Part shown: one piece after another, positions 41,942 to 51,685 of the stretch
Position numbering within the stretch: position 1 is the first letter of the stretch
Layout: each line of letters starts with the position of its first letter
Position numbers and translations under genes: made by a program
The notes under the pieces: model-generated
What the model saw: only the letters and a program-made list of their open reading frames with translations
Told to the model about the DNA's origin: nothing
Databases searched by the model: none
Assembly: GCF_900188255.1 (NCBI RefSeq)
Contig: NZ_FZNS01000002.1
Span: 248,001 to 312,000 of the forward strand
From: Hymenobacter mucosus
GTDB lineage: Bacteria; Bacteroidota; Bacteroidia; Cytophagales; Hymenobacteraceae
Direction of reading: 5' to 3'
Length of the DNA: 64,000 nucleotides

Positions 41942-43569
41942 CACACCTGAATTACACCCACGTTGTACGCCTTTTCAATCGGTGTGTGGTTGGCCATGGA
42001 AATACCCTGTGAAATCACTTTGCGGGTTTCGATTGGGTCGATGATGGCATCTACCCAGAGGCGGGCGGCGGCGTAGTAGGGCGAGAGTTGCTCGTCGTAA
42101 CGGGCTTTGATCTTATCGAACATCTCCTTCTTGGCTTCCTCGGTTAGCTTCTCACCTTTGGCCTCGGCGGCGGCTACTTGAATTTGCAAGAGCGTATTGG
42201 CGGCGGCGGCGCCGCTCATTACGGCCAGTTGAGCGGTAGGCCAGGCCACAATCAGGCGCGGGTCATAGGCCTTGCCACACATGGCATAGTTGCCGGCTCC
42301 ATAGCTGTTGCCGATAATCACCGAAAACTTAGGTACCACGGAGTTGCTCATGGCATTCACCATCTTGGCGCCGTCTTTAATGATGCCGCCGTGCTCACTC
42401 TGCGAGCCTACCATAAAGCCCGACACATCGTGCAGGAACATCAGCGGAATGCGCTTCTGGTTGCAGTTCATGATGAAGCGTGCGGCTTTGTCGGCCGAGT
42501 CAGAGTAGATAACGCCGCCCATCTGCATGGCGCCTTTCTTGGTCTTCACAATTTTGCGCTGGTTGGCCACAATGCCCACGGCCCAGCCATCAATGCGCGC
42601 CAGGCCGCAAATGAGCGTTTGGCCGTAGAGGTCTTTGTAAGGCTCGAACTCGGAGTTATCAACCAAGCGGTTGATGATGTCCATCATATCGTAGGGCTTC
42701 ACCCGGTCGGAGGGCAGCAAGCCATAGATTTCTTGGGGGTTTTGTTTGGGTGGCGCGGCTGCCTTGCGCGAGAAACCGGCCGTAGCCTGCCCCCCTAGCT
42801 TATCGAATATGTTACGAATGTGGTCGAGGCACTCCTCATCGGACTGGAACTTGTAGTCTGTCACGCCTGAAATCTCGGAGTGGGTAGTGGCCCCACCCAG
42901 GGTTTCGTTGTCGATACTCTCACCAATGGCAGACTTTACCAGGTAGGAGCCAGCCAGAAACACGGAGCCGGTGCCATCCACAATCATAGCCTCGTCGCTC
43001 ATAATGGGTAGGTAGGCGCCACCAGCCACGCAAGGCCCCATAATGGCGGCTAGCTGCACAATGCCCAAGCTGCTCATTACAGCGTTGTTGCGGAAGATGC
43101 GGCCGAAGTGCTCCTTGTCCGGGAAGATTTCATCCTGCATTGGCAGGTACACGCCCGCCGAATCCACGAGGTAAATAATAGGCAGTTTATTCTCAATGCT
43201 GATTTCCTGGGCCCGCAGGTTTTTCTTGGCCGTAATCGGAAACCAAGCCCCGGCCTTCACAGTGGCGTCGTTAGCAACTATCACGCACTGGCGTTCCTGC
43301 ACGTAGCCAATGACTACTACCACCCCGCCGGAGGGGCAGCCGCCTTCCGTCTCGTACATTCCTTCGCCCGCAAAGGCTCCTATTTCAATCGTCTCCGAAT
43401 CCTGATCGAGGAGGTAGGCTATTCGCTCCCGGGCCGTGAGCTTGCCTTTGGCTTTGTGTGCTGCAATCCGCTTCTCCCCGCCCCCAAGGGCAACTTTTTT
43501 GAGGCGCTGTTGAAGCTGAAAATTGAGCTGCTTGAGTTGATCTTCGTTTTTGTTGAACTCGAGGTCCAT
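41941..43569 (-). CDS. Acyl-CoA carboxylase beta subunit (propionyl-CoA carboxylase type)
   Basis: Carboxyltransferase beta subunit, 542 residues, with the two crotonase-like halves. In the first half are GGEKRIAAHKAKGKLTARER, PIIYLVDSAGVYLPMQDEIF and the GPCVAGGAYLPIMSDEA block. In the second are IPLMFLHDVSGFMVG, the oxyanion-type IGNSYGAGNYAMCGKAYDPR and AVMSGAAAA. It transfers CO2 from biotin to propionyl-CoA (or methylcrotonyl-CoA). The biotin carboxylase/carrier subunits are not adjacent. With mutA/mutB and meaB in the same window, a propionyl-CoA role is likely. A methylcrotonyl-type role cannot be excluded from sequence by eye. Confidence 0.88.
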   Translation of the reverse strand: MDLEFNKNEDQLKQLNFQLQQRLKKVALGGGEKRIAAHKAKGKLTARERIAYLLDQDSETIEIGAFAGEGMYETEGGCPSGGVVVVIGYVQERQCVIVANDATVKAGAWFPITAKKNLRAQEISIENKLPIIYLVDSAGVYLPMQDEIFPDKEHFGRIFRNNAVMSSLGIVQLAAIMGPCVAGGAYLPIMSDEAMIVDGTGSVFLAGSYLVKSAIGESIDNETLGGATTHSEISGVTDYKFQSDEECLDHIRNIFDKLGGQATAGFSRKAAAPPKQNPQEIYGLLPSDRVKPYDMMDIINRLVDNSEFEPYKDLYGQTLICGLARIDGWAVGIVANQRKIVKTKKGAMQMGGVIYSDSADKAARFIMNCNQKRIPLMFLHDVSGFMVGSQSEHGGIIKDGAKMVNAMSNSVVPKFSVIIGNSYGAGNYAMCGKAYDPRLIVAWPTAQLAVMSGAAAANTLLQIQVAAAEAKGEKLTEEAKKEMFDKIKARYDEQLSPYYAAARLWVDAIIDPIETRKVISQGISMANHTPIEKAYNVGVIQV

Positions 43570-43702
43570 GCGGATGGGTGGGATGGGAAGAGGTGAAATC
43601 TCAAGCTAGCAAACAACAAGAGGCCACCACACGCTACTACTGGGCTGGTCCTACCTTGTTCACTGAGCTTAGAGCTACACCACGGGTGGGTGGGAAAGCA
43701 AA

Positions 43703-43727
43703 AAATCCGCCCCAAAGGAGCGGATTT
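43703..43727 (-). terminator. Terminator of the MCE gene
   Basis: 8-bp arms AAATCCGC/GCGGATTT, 9-nt loop, then a U-run on the minus strand. It abuts the promoter box at 43735-43728. Confidence 0.65.
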
Positions 43728-43735
43728 CAAAGGTA
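43728..43735 (-). promoter_or_regulatory. -7 box TACCTTTG for the carboxylase operon
   Basis: Exact TAnnTTTG on the minus strand, directly followed by the terminator hairpin of the upstream MCE gene. Transcription would begin within the hairpin sequence. No -33 TTG is seen, so the call is tentative. Confidence 0.4.
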
Positions 43736-43764
43736 CAGGATGTATTGAGAAGCTTGCGCAGCAC

Positions 43765-44787
43765 TCAGGGAGTAACCACCGCGCTGGTAGCAGGAGTAGT
43801 TACCGTTTTGGTTTCTTTTTCTACTTCGCCGTTAGGCTTGGTAGTCGTTTCGGTTTTCTTCTTCTCTTTGCCACCTCCGCCAAACACGGAGAAGTGTACA
43901 TAGCGTTTGGGGTTCGATTGGAAGTCGGTTAGCAAGGAGTTGGTGCTGGCAGCCGTAGCGTTGAGGTTATTGTACAGCAGCGTATCATTGATAAGCTTAC
44001 CTAGCGAGCCTTTCTGATCAGTCAAGGAGCGGTTGAGCGTTGTCATCGTGCTCTGCGCTTCCGTCATGGTGGCGTTAAGCTTGCGCATAGCTGGTCCTAC
44101 CGGAGCACCCTTCAACGAGTCGCTAAGCACCGAGAAGTTGGCAGCAATGCGGTCAAATTTGGCGCTGGTCTTGTTCAAATCCGCCGTCAGGCGCGCCATG
44201 TTGGTCGTGATCTGGTTGATGTTGCGCTGGTTCATCAGCAGCAGGTTTTTCAAGGCCTCAGTGCTACCCTGAGCGTTGAGCAGAGTAGCTTGCAGGCTCA
44301 CCCGAGCATCTTTGTTGAGAAACCCGTTTACCTTAATCAAGGTCGAGTCGACGGTACCTAGTACGGGCAAGGCCTTAGCCTGGAAAGCATCCGTGATGCT
44401 GGCTACCGTATAGGAACGCAGTTCTTCCCCGCCATCGAACACCTTGGTGTTCTTGCCCAAAAAGAGCGTAATGGTTTTAGAGCCTAGCAGCGACCCACTA
44501 AGGCTAGCCACAGTAGAGTCGCCCACAGTTACGCCCTTTTGCAGTTCGAGCGACACGCGCACCCGATTGGCTTCCTCCGGTAGCAGAACCATTTCCTTTA
44601 CCTGGCCTACCTTAATACCATTCAGAATAACCGGGTTGCCAACAGCAAGACCATCTACGTTGTCATACTTGGCAGTGTATGTACGATCAGAAGAAAGCAA
44701 GTTACTCCCCTTCAGAAAGTTAAACCCAACCACAAGCAAGGCAATAGCGACGATGCCCAATAGGGCTACTTTTATTTCTTTCGACAC
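43765..44787 (-). CDS. MlaD/MCE family lipid-transport protein
   Basis: 340 residues. One N-terminal membrane helix (about 7-25, VALLGIVAIALLVVGFNFL), then the MCE domain (TYTAKYDNVDGLAVGNPVIL; ILNGIKVGQVKEM) and a long helical tail (about 150-290). It would bind an ABC-type lipid transporter in the inner membrane and span the periplasm. The permease and ATPase are not next to it. GTG start. It lies 63 bp downstream of the amidase gene on the same strand, probably co-transcribed. Confidence 0.9.
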   Translation of the reverse strand: MSKEIKVALLGIVAIALLVVGFNFLKGSNLLSSDRTYTAKYDNVDGLAVGNPVILNGIKVGQVKEMVLLPEEANRVRVSLELQKGVTVGDSTVASLSGSLLGSKTITLFLGKNTKVFDGGEELRSYTVASITDAFQAKALPVLGTVDSTLIKVNGFLNKDARVSLQATLLNAQGSTEALKNLLLMNQRNINQITTNMARLTADLNKTSAKFDRIAANFSVLSDSLKGAPVGPAMRKLNATMTEAQSTMTTLNRSLTDQKGSLGKLINDTLLYNNLNATAASTNSLLTDFQSNPKRYVHFSVFGGGGKEKKKTETTTKPNGEVEKETKTVTTPATSAVVTP

Positions 44788-44850
44788 GGGGTCAGGAGTT
44801 GGATGAGAAAAATAGGATTTGGAAGCTGGCCTGCTGGGCCCGCCGGGTGG

Positions 44851-45657
44851 TTATTCACCATTCATAGCTTCCAACTCATTTTTGTAGTCGCGAAATGCCC
44901 GGTAGATACCCGCTGCTATATACGTTTGTCCGGCTTTATCGTTGAGATACTGTTCTTCACCTCGATTCGTCAGAAAGCCTGACTCAATCAGAACCGAAGG
45001 CATAGTAGATTTCCAGAGGACCAGAAAACCCGCTTGCTTTACACCGCGGGAAGGGCGACCCACAGTAGTACGAAACTGGTGATCTACTTTCTGGGCAAAC
45101 CGAATGCTATTGACGATGTGTGCGCTCTGATAGAGAGAAAATAGAATATGGCTTTGGGGCGAGATAGGATCAAATCCATTGTAGCGTTCCTTGTAATTGT
45201 CCTCTTGCAGAATAACGGCGTTTTCGCGCTTGGCTACCCCCAGGTTTGCGTCGGTTTTGTGGGGCCCCATAGTCCATACCTCAGTGCCATTGGCGGCGGG
45301 GCTACTTGCATTACAATGCACCGAGATGAACAGGTCGGCATTGTTCTTATTGGCAATACCTGCTCGGTCGGCCAGTTCCACAAACACATCTGTTTTGCGG
45401 GTGTACACCACCTTCACATCGGGCATGGTTTCCTCGATATGATGGCCTAAGGCTAAAATAATTTTCAAGGCTACATCAGCCTCCCGTGCTTTCACGCCCG
45501 CACAGCCCCGGTCCTTGCCACCGTGACCTGCATCTAGCACCACTGTGCGGAGCTTATACACCGCAGTAGCTGGCACACGAGCACCGGGTGCCAGGGCCCG
45601 CAAGGGGCCGGCAAAAAACAACAGGCTCGCTACGCAGAGGATGACAATATTCCGCAC
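44851..45657 (-). CDS. N-acetylmuramoyl-L-alanine amidase (AmiC-type)
   Basis: 268 residues, signal peptide (about 1-22). Amidase_3 domain: VVLDAGHGGKDRG (zinc H45), SVHCNA with the second zinc histidine, and the catalytic SVLIESGFLTN near 225. It cuts the bond between muramic acid and the stem peptide in septal and growing murein. GTG start. Divergent from the LptD-like gene, with 68 bp between the starts. Confidence 0.93.
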   Translation of the reverse strand: MRNIVILCVASLLFFAGPLRALAPGARVPATAVYKLRTVVLDAGHGGKDRGCAGVKAREADVALKIILALGHHIEETMPDVKVVYTRKTDVFVELADRAGIANKNNADLFISVHCNASSPAANGTEVWTMGPHKTDANLGVAKRENAVILQEDNYKERYNGFDPISPQSHILFSLYQSAHIVNSIRFAQKVDHQFRTTVGRPSRGVKQAGFLVLWKSTMPSVLIESGFLTNRGEEQYLNDKAGQTYIAAGIYRAFRDYKNELEAMNGE

Positions 45658-45686
45658 GGAGTTCGTTAGTTGGGGCAGCGACCCGC

Positions 45687-45694
45687 TACCTTTG
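45687..45694 (+). promoter_or_regulatory. -7 box TACCTTTG for the LptD-like gene
   Basis: Exact TAnnTTTG, 31 bp before the GTG start at 45726. A TTG 14 bp upstream could be a short-spaced -33 element. Confidence 0.5.
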
Positions 45695-45725
45695 CAAATG
45701 CCACAAAATAAACGATAAAAACCAC

Positions 45726-48596
45726 GTGGCCCTACCCGCCCCTGTGTTTCCCGCTATTTTCGTACTGCCGCCGCGGTGGTTCCGACTCCTTTTCTTCTTA
45801 GCGCCGGTGCTGTTGAGCTTGGTAGCCGTTCAACCTGGCTTTGCTCAGCGCCGCCCTGGCACTACCGTATCGCCGGATGTGCGGCCGGCACCTCCGATTA
45901 TCAATGCCCCGCAGCCGACTGCACCCGTGCGTTCCGATTCCGTTGGCTTAGTGACAGGAGCGGGTGATTCGTTGCGGGTAGCAGCGGCCACCGGCAAAGG
46001 AGCGGTAGCAACTACTGTGAAGTATAAGGCGCAGGACTCCATTCGATTTGAAGTGCAGAATAAGAAGGCTATCCTGTACGATAAAGCCGATGTGAACTAC
46101 GGTGAGATGAACATTAAAGCGGCGCTGATTACGGTAGACTACAGCCGTAACTTAGTTACGGCCGAGGGGAAGAAGGACTCCACGGGCCGCGCCCAAGATC
46201 GGCCTTTGTTCAAGCAAGGCGCCGAAACCTACCAGGCTGGCCGCATCGACTACAACATTGAAACCAAGCGTGGCCGCATTACAGATGTAGTTACGCAGCA
46301 AGGGGAAGGGTACATTCACGCCGAAACTATTAAGAAGAACGACCTGAATGAGTTGTTCGGTGTACGCGGACGCTATACCACGTGTAACCTCGAAAACCCG
46401 CACTTCTATATCAATGCGTCGAGGATGAAGGTTATTCCGGGTCAGAAAGTCATAACTGGCCCTTTCAACCTTGTCATTGGAGACATCCCCACTCCGTTGG
46501 GCTTCTTATTTGGGTATTTCCCCACGCCCAAAAGCACCAAGCGGGCGTCGGGATTGATTATGCCCACCTTCGGTCAGTCCGCAGACCGTGGCTTCTTCCT
46601 GCGCAACATGGGCTACTACTGGGCCGCCAATGAGCACATTGGGGTGCGCCTTACCGGCGACCTTTACTCGGGCAACGCGGAGCGGTTTGGGGGCTGGCGT
46701 GGTACGGCCGAGGTGCAGTACATCACCCGCTACCGCTATAGTGGCCTGTTCTCGTTCAACTACAGTTCTCAGCCCACTGCCCAGCTATTATCTAGCACTG
46801 CTGTGGAAGCTAGCAATGGCTACGCGCAGCCACGCTCGGCGCGCAACTTTGCCGTTGCTTGGTCGCACACCCCGGTAGCCCGGCCAGGTGGAGGTCGTTT
46901 TTCGGCCAACGTAAACATTAGCAGCAACAACTACTACCGCCAAAACACCTACAACGCTAGTAGGGCACTGACGCCGGCATTTTCCTCTACTATCAGCTAT
47001 TCTAAGCAACTGCGCAATGCCCCCATTAACTATGCGGTGCAGTTGGCTCAAACACAGAACACCCAGACGGGTACTATGGACTTTACCTTGCCTGACCTAA
47101 CGCTTGGGGTAGCGCGGCAATATTTATATGAGTTGGCAGGCTTGGAAGCACGCGGCCGTTTTTATGAGCAACTAGCAGTTTCATACGATCTTACCTTTCA
47201 AAACCGACTATCAAATAATATTCCTGCTAGTGCTATTAATGGTGGGGCCATTCCTCTTATTGGCGGCTCCTCTGAAGCGTCAATCATGCCGATTGGTTTT
47301 TCCAATATCAGCAAGCTATTGCGCAACTCCCAGACTGGCATGCAGCACCGGTTCGGCATTTCTCTGGGTAGCTACACGTTATTCAAGCACATCAACATCA
47401 CTCCTGGTGTAAACTATGGCCAGACGTGGTACTTCAAAAGCCTGGAGTATGAGTACGTGCCTACGGCCCAGGCCGTGCGAGCAGACACCACCACCGGGTT
47501 GCGAGTACTACAAACACTGTCAACCAACTTAAACCTCGGTACTACCTTCTATGGTACGGTGGTACGTTCGGGCACGCATAAGATTCAGGCGCTACGGCAT
47601 AAAGTGACCCCTAACATTAGCCTACAGTACACTCCTGACCTAACCAATACCAACCGAGCCTTTCAAACTATAAACCTGACAGGAGGCACTAGCTTAGTTG
47701 ATCCTCTTACCGGCCGCACTTACGCCACCGATCCACTTTTGCCTCGCTATAACGGCTTTCTTTATGGAGTACCTACTTCTACACAGGCTGCCCTGATCGG
47801 CTTTTCACTACAGAACTCAGTGGAAATGAAGGTGCGCAATTCAGAGGATACTACAGGCATTACTCCCTTCCGCAAAGTAAGTTTGATTGATGGGTTAGAG
47901 CTAAATACTAGCTATAACATCCTAGCCGATTCGTTTAACCTTTCTGATATGGTATTGAGCTTCCGCACGCAGGTAGCAAAGAAGCTCAATATTACCATTA
48001 CCAGCACCTTTGACTTCTACCAGCAGGATTCTAGCCGCAGACCTATTAACAAGTTCTTGTGGCAGCAGGAGAAGTGGCGTATTGCCCGCCTGGCTTCGGC
48101 TAGCTTCACAACTAGCTACCAGTTCAACCCGGCCAGCGGCAATAAGAAATCAGCTATTCCGCGTGATGTAGCTCCGGTCAATGATCCAACATTGGGTTCC
48201 CCAAACCGCATCGACCCCTACGAGGATTATGTGAACTTTGAAATTCCGTGGGAACTAAGTACAAACTTCACTGCTACCTACGCCAACCAGGGGCCTCTTA
48301 TTGCGCGGGCAGGTCGGCCGCGTTCCTCGCCCTACACTTCAGCGAGCTTAAACCTCAATGGATCGGTAAAGCTCACTGAAACGCTGCGGTTTGGCTTTAG
48401 TACCAACTACGATTTTATCAACCGAAATCCAGCCTTTACATCCCTGGACGTTTTCAAAGACCTGCACTGCTGGCAGATTAACGGCAACTGGCGGCCATTT
48501 GGCAATTACCGAGGCTACTTTGTTACCATTGCCGCTAAATCAACGCTCCTGCAGAGCTTGAAGCTGAGCCGCAACAAAACTTTCCTCAACAACTAG
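45726..48596 (+). CDS. LPS-assembly protein LptD-like outer-membrane protein
   Basis: 956 residues. Signal peptide [17 protein letters not shown], then a Pro-rich segment and an OstA/LptA-like jellyroll (about 100-230: [20 protein letters not shown]). The rest is a large barrel region with the family motif [19 protein letters not shown] and the C-terminal block [20 protein letters not shown]. This is the Bacteroidota-type LptD that inserts lipopolysaccharide. No ATG fits; the start is GTG 45726. The gene ends before a terminator at 48639. Confidence 0.9.
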   Translation: MALPAPVFPAIFVLPPRWFRLLFFLAPVLLSLVAVQPGFAQRRPGTTVSPDVRPAPPIINAPQPTAPVRSDSVGLVTGAGDSLRVAAATGKGAVATTVKYKAQDSIRFEVQNKKAILYDKADVNYGEMNIKAALITVDYSRNLVTAEGKKDSTGRAQDRPLFKQGAETYQAGRIDYNIETKRGRITDVVTQQGEGYIHAETIKKNDLNELFGVRGRYTTCNLENPHFYINASRMKVIPGQKVITGPFNLVIGDIPTPLGFLFGYFPTPKSTKRASGLIMPTFGQSADRGFFLRNMGYYWAANEHIGVRLTGDLYSGNAERFGGWRGTAEVQYITRYRYSGLFSFNYSSQPTAQLLSSTAVEASNGYAQPRSARNFAVAWSHTPVARPGGGRFSANVNISSNNYYRQNTYNASRALTPAFSSTISYSKQLRNAPINYAVQLAQTQNTQTGTMDFTLPDLTLGVARQYLYELAGLEARGRFYEQLAVSYDLTFQNRLSNNIPASAINGGAIPLIGGSSEASIMPIGFSNISKLLRNSQTGMQHRFGISLGSYTLFKHINITPGVNYGQTWYFKSLEYEYVPTAQAVRADTTTGLRVLQTLSTNLNLGTTFYGTVVRSGTHKIQALRHKVTPNISLQYTPDLTNTNRAFQTINLTGGTSLVDPLTGRTYATDPLLPRYNGFLYGVPTSTQAALIGFSLQNSVEMKVRNSEDTTGITPFRKVSLIDGLELNTSYNILADSFNLSDMVLSFRTQVAKKLNITITSTFDFYQQDSSRRPINKFLWQQEKWRIARLASASFTTSYQFNPASGNKKSAIPRDVAPVNDPTLGSPNRIDPYEDYVNFEIPWELSTNFTATYANQGPLIARAGRPRSSPYTSASLNLNGSVKLTETLRFGFSTNYDFINRNPAFTSLDVFKDLHCWQINGNWRPFGNYRGYFVTIAAKSTLLQSLKLSRNKTFLNN

Positions 48597-48638
48597 TTAC
48601 TCTGGTAGTATACACCTTAGGAAACTAGTCTGCGAAAG

Positions 48639-48658
48639 AAAGCGGCACCGCTTTTTCC
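48639..48658 (+). terminator. Terminator of the LptD-like gene
   Basis: AAAGCGG/CCGCTTT stem with a tight loop and a T-run, 43 bp past the stop. Confidence 0.65.
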
Positions 48659-48744
48659 TGAAAATTCCGCAGCTTTGGCCCAGCATTGCCCCCATATGGG
48701 TAGCTAGCTGCTTCCCTTTTCCTCTGATCCTACGTATTCTGCCC

Positions 48745-49560
48745 ATGTCTCAGCACAAAGAAGTCAAACTCGTAACCACGCACCAATTGCTGGCTATGAA
48801 ACAACGCGGCGAGAAAATATCCATGCTTACCGCCTACGACTTCTCCATGGCCCAGATTTTAGATGGCGCCGGCATTGATGTACTCTTGGTTGGTGATTCG
48901 GCATCCAACGTCATGGCCGGCCATGAAACTACCCTTCCTATCACGCTCGACCAAATGATCTACCACGCTCAGAGTGTGGTACGCGCCGTAAAGCGTGCGT
49001 TTGTGGTAGTTGATCTGCCCTTTGGTTCTTACCAGGGCAACTCTTCCGAGGCCCTACGCTCAGCTATTCGCATTATGAAGGAGTCGGGCGGACATGGCAT
49101 CAAGCTGGAAGGTGGAGCTGAGATTAAGGACAGCATCACCCGTATCCTGACAGCTGGGATTCCCGTGATGGGCCATTTGGGCCTCACCCCCCAAAGCATT
49201 TACAAGTTCGGTACCTATTCCGTACGTGCCAAGGAGGAAGCGGAAGCGCAGAAGCTGATTGAAGATGCTCTTCTTCTAGAAGAAATCGGGTGCTTTGCCG
49301 TAGTGCTGGAAAAAATTCCTTCTAGCCTAGCCAAACAAGTAGCTGAGAAACTCACCATTCCCGTTATTGGCATCGGAGCAGGCCCGGAGGTAGATGGACA
49401 GGTGCTCGTGGTGCACGATATGCTCGGTATCACGAAGGAATTCAAGCCTCGTTTCTTACGCCGCTACGCGGACCTAGGAAACGTGATGCACGACGCCGTG
49501 CAGCGTTATATCCAGGATGTGAAGTCTCGCGACTTTCCTTCCAATGATGAAGCGTATTAG
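48745..49560 (+). CDS. panB: 3-methyl-2-oxobutanoate hydroxymethyltransferase
   Basis: 271 residues, standard length. First step of pantothenate synthesis: adds a hydroxymethyl group from methylene-tetrahydrofolate to 2-oxoisovalerate. Signature blocks: [38 protein letters not shown] with metal ligand [20 protein letters not shown] (catalytic region), [10 protein letters not shown] and [17 protein letters not shown]. The ATG is unambiguous. panC is not adjacent. The RluA gene follows after 102 bp. Confidence 0.97.
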   Translation: MSQHKEVKLVTTHQLLAMKQRGEKISMLTAYDFSMAQILDGAGIDVLLVGDSASNVMAGHETTLPITLDQMIYHAQSVVRAVKRAFVVVDLPFGSYQGNSSEALRSAIRIMKESGGHGIKLEGGAEIKDSITRILTAGIPVMGHLGLTPQSIYKFGTYSVRAKEEAEAQKLIEDALLLEEIGCFAVVLEKIPSSLAKQVAEKLTIPVIGIGAGPEVDGQVLVVHDMLGITKEFKPRFLRRYADLGNVMHDAVQRYIQDVKSRDFPSNDEAY

Positions 49561-49662
49561 TACAGCTGGAATACCGATAGTTATTTGATTGCGCCGGATG
49601 GTTTAGCCCGTTGTCCCTGGCCAATTCGTAGTTCTTGCCTTTTGCCTCTTAAGTAGTCATCA

Positions 49663-50376
49663 GTGAATCGTCCCAATCTGTGGTCGGAACGGAAAGAAAT
49701 CCTGTTCGAAGACAATCACCTGCTCGTTATTAACAAACCCGCTGGCTTACTCGTGCAGGGCGATGCTACGGGTGATGAGCCCCTATCGGCCAAGGCAGAA
49801 GAGTATCTACGCTTCAAGTACAAAAAGCCCGGTGCAGCCTTCGTAGGTGTTGCACATCGCATTGACCGGCCCGTGAGTGGTATTGTGATCCTGGCGAAAA
49901 CCAGCAAAGCTCTGAGCAGGCTGAATGAAATGTTTCGCGACAACAAGATTCACAAAACCTATTGGGCCCTCACCGGGAAGTGTCCTGAGCCTACCAGCGG
50001 CCACCTTACCCACTGGCTGGTAAAAGACCCCATCCGGAATACCACTAAGGCGTATACCGAGCGCCACGGCCAAGGCCTGAAGTCCGACTTGGACTATACA
50101 GTGTTGGGGCAAGCCGGCAATCGATGGCTGCTACAAGTAAATCCTATCACGGGCCGCCCCCACCAAATTAGAGTGCAGTTGAGTACCGGTCTTGGAACTC
50201 CTATAGTGGGCGATGTGAAGTATGGATTCTTGGCTCCGCTACCAGATGTAAGCATTGCACTGCATGCTCGTCAGTTAGAATTGCAGCACCCCGTTACGAA
50301 GGAGGAGATGGTGTTTATAGCTCCAGTGCCTGATATCGCGCACTGGGAGGCTGCGCAAGCCTACTATTCTAAGTAG
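49663..50376 (+). CDS. RluA-family pseudouridine synthase
   Basis: 237 residues. Isomerises uridine to pseudouridine in RNA. The catalytic motif is HRIDRPVSG (65-73, Asp68), and later ITGRPHQIRVQ is typical of RluA/RluC/RluD. There is no S4 domain, so it is a short RluA-type enzyme whose RNA target (rRNA or tRNA) cannot be predicted. GTG start. Confidence 0.92.
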   Translation: MNRPNLWSERKEILFEDNHLLVINKPAGLLVQGDATGDEPLSAKAEEYLRFKYKKPGAAFVGVAHRIDRPVSGIVILAKTSKALSRLNEMFRDNKIHKTYWALTGKCPEPTSGHLTHWLVKDPIRNTTKAYTERHGQGLKSDLDYTVLGQAGNRWLLQVNPITGRPHQIRVQLSTGLGTPIVGDVKYGFLAPLPDVSIALHARQLELQHPVTKEEMVFIAPVPDIAHWEAAQAYYSK

Positions 50377-50482
50377 GGTCTATAGCACAAGCCGCTTTCA
50401 TCTTAGTGAGCTTGTCTTGATGCCGGAACAGCTACTATATCCTGATTAGGCTAACAACATTTTGGCCTTTTAATCAGGTAAA

Positions 50483-50514
50483 TTGCACTCCGTATGGGAG
50501 TGGCTGTAATTTTG
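50483..50514 (+). promoter_or_regulatory. Promoter of the desaturase gene
   Basis: TTG at 50483-50485, 21-bp spacer, TAATTTTG at 50507-50514. The leader to ATG 50605 is about 85 nt and contains a 15-codon upstream ORF (50534-50581) of doubtful meaning. Confidence 0.5.
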
Positions 50515-50604
50515 TAAAACGGCAACTGAACTTATGCAGCTCTTTCGTGCTTTAGCGCGAGAAGACCTGAGCCGTTTCTGACTCTGGTTTAACCTTTTTG
50601 GCCC

Positions 50605-51360
50605 ATGGCGATACTCTTTTTCTTCGTAGCGCACTACTACCTGTCGCTCTTCACGCAGACGTTCTATCTGCACCGGTACGCAGCTCACAAGATGTTCACG
50701 ATGAACAAATTCTGGGAGAAGTTCTTCTTCCTGTTCACCTACATCTGCCAGGGCTCGTCGTTCCTTTCGCCACGGGCTTACGCATTGCTCCACCGTATGC
50801 ACCACGCCTACTCCGATACGGAGATGGACCCCCACTCACCCCACTTCTCTTCGAATGCCTTTTCGATGATGTGGAAAACGAAGAACATCTATAACGATGT
50901 ACTGAACCGTAACTACGCCGCGGCAGAGCGTTTTGAAGGCGATTACCCCGAGTGGAACGCAATTGAAAACTTTGGCGATAAGTGGTACTCACGCATTGGT
51001 TGGGGTGCACTCTATGTTCTGTTCTATGTGGAGTTTGCTACGGCTTGGTGGCAGTTTCTATTGCTGCCCATTCACTTCCTGATGGGCCCTATTCATGGCG
51101 CTATTGTGAACTGGAGCGGCCACAAATACGGCTATCAGAACTTTGACAATCACGACAAGTCCAAGAATACGCTGGCCTTGGATTTTCTGGCCTTTGGCGA
51201 ATTGTTCCAGAACAACCACCACAAGCTACCTATGCGCGTTAACTTTGGTGTGAAGTGGTGGGAGTTTGACCCTACTTATATGTTTATCTGGGGTCTTGAT
51301 AAAGCTCGGATTATCAAAATCAAGCGTAAAGTGCCCGTGCCAGCCCAGATGGCGGCATAG
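50605..51360 (+). CDS. Fatty acid desaturase (acyl-CoA type)
   Basis: 251 residues. Membrane di-iron desaturase with three histidine boxes: HRYAAH (23-28), HRMHH (63-67) and NNHHK (near 203). Hydrophobic helices flank them. It likely introduces a cis double bond in fatty acyl chains for membrane fluidity, often under cold control in such bacteria. The N-terminus is short for the family, so some residues may be missing upstream; no better start is present. Ends before a terminator. Confidence 0.88.
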   Translation: MAILFFFVAHYYLSLFTQTFYLHRYAAHKMFTMNKFWEKFFFLFTYICQGSSFLSPRAYALLHRMHHAYSDTEMDPHSPHFSSNAFSMMWKTKNIYNDVLNRNYAAAERFEGDYPEWNAIENFGDKWYSRIGWGALYVLFYVEFATAWWQFLLLPIHFLMGPIHGAIVNWSGHKYGYQNFDNHDKSKNTLALDFLAFGELFQNNHHKLPMRVNFGVKWWEFDPTYMFIWGLDKARIIKIKRKVPVPAQMAA

Positions 51361-51383
51361 CTTAGCTGCGGCAATACCACGAG

Positions 51384-51416
51384 AAAGGCTGCTCCAGGCA
51401 TGGGGCAGCCTTTTCT
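51384..51416 (+). terminator. Terminator of the desaturase gene
   Basis: AAAGGCTGC/GCAGCCTTT stem, 12-nt loop, T-rich tail (TTTTCTTGTT). Confidence 0.7.
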
Positions 51417-51477
51417 TGTTACATCCAGTTGGCCCAGAAGCTTACCTGTATTAGCTGACATGCACTGCTATTACTAT

Positions 51478-51531
51478 AGAATACCCTAGTAGCTTCTACT
51501 TCTTCTTAGCTAGAAGCTACTAGGGTATTCT
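51478..51531. repeat. 21-bp-arm perfect inverted repeat upstream of rpsP
   Basis: Arms 51478-51498 and 51511-51531 are exact reverse complements around a 12-nt loop. It lies between co-directional genes, after the desaturase terminator and about 95 bp before the rpsP promoter. There is no T-tract. Confidence 0.85.
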
Positions 51532-51625
51532 GAGGATTGAAGGCCAGCGTCGATGGTCATGAAACAGAGCTTACGCATTTTGTAATGGCCTTGTGGTGAT
51601 ATACACAATGACAAGTATTTTTCCT

Positions 51626-51633
51626 TACCTTTG
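51626..51633 (+). promoter_or_regulatory. -7 box TACCTTTG of the rpsP operon
   Basis: Exact TAnnTTTG, 52 bp before the rpsP start. Confidence 0.55.
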
Positions 51634-51685
51634 CACCTCATTTTCAACCAGACGCACGAGATGCGTCGCTTAACCAAACCGGTTT

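Noticed and set aside
42178-42798. 206-codon open frame on the + strand
   Set aside because: Antisense to the carboxylase beta subunit; His/Ala/Arg-rich shadow frame.
50534-50581. 15-codon upstream ORF before the desaturase
   Set aside because: Too short and without context to claim a leader peptide; no attenuator hairpin follows.
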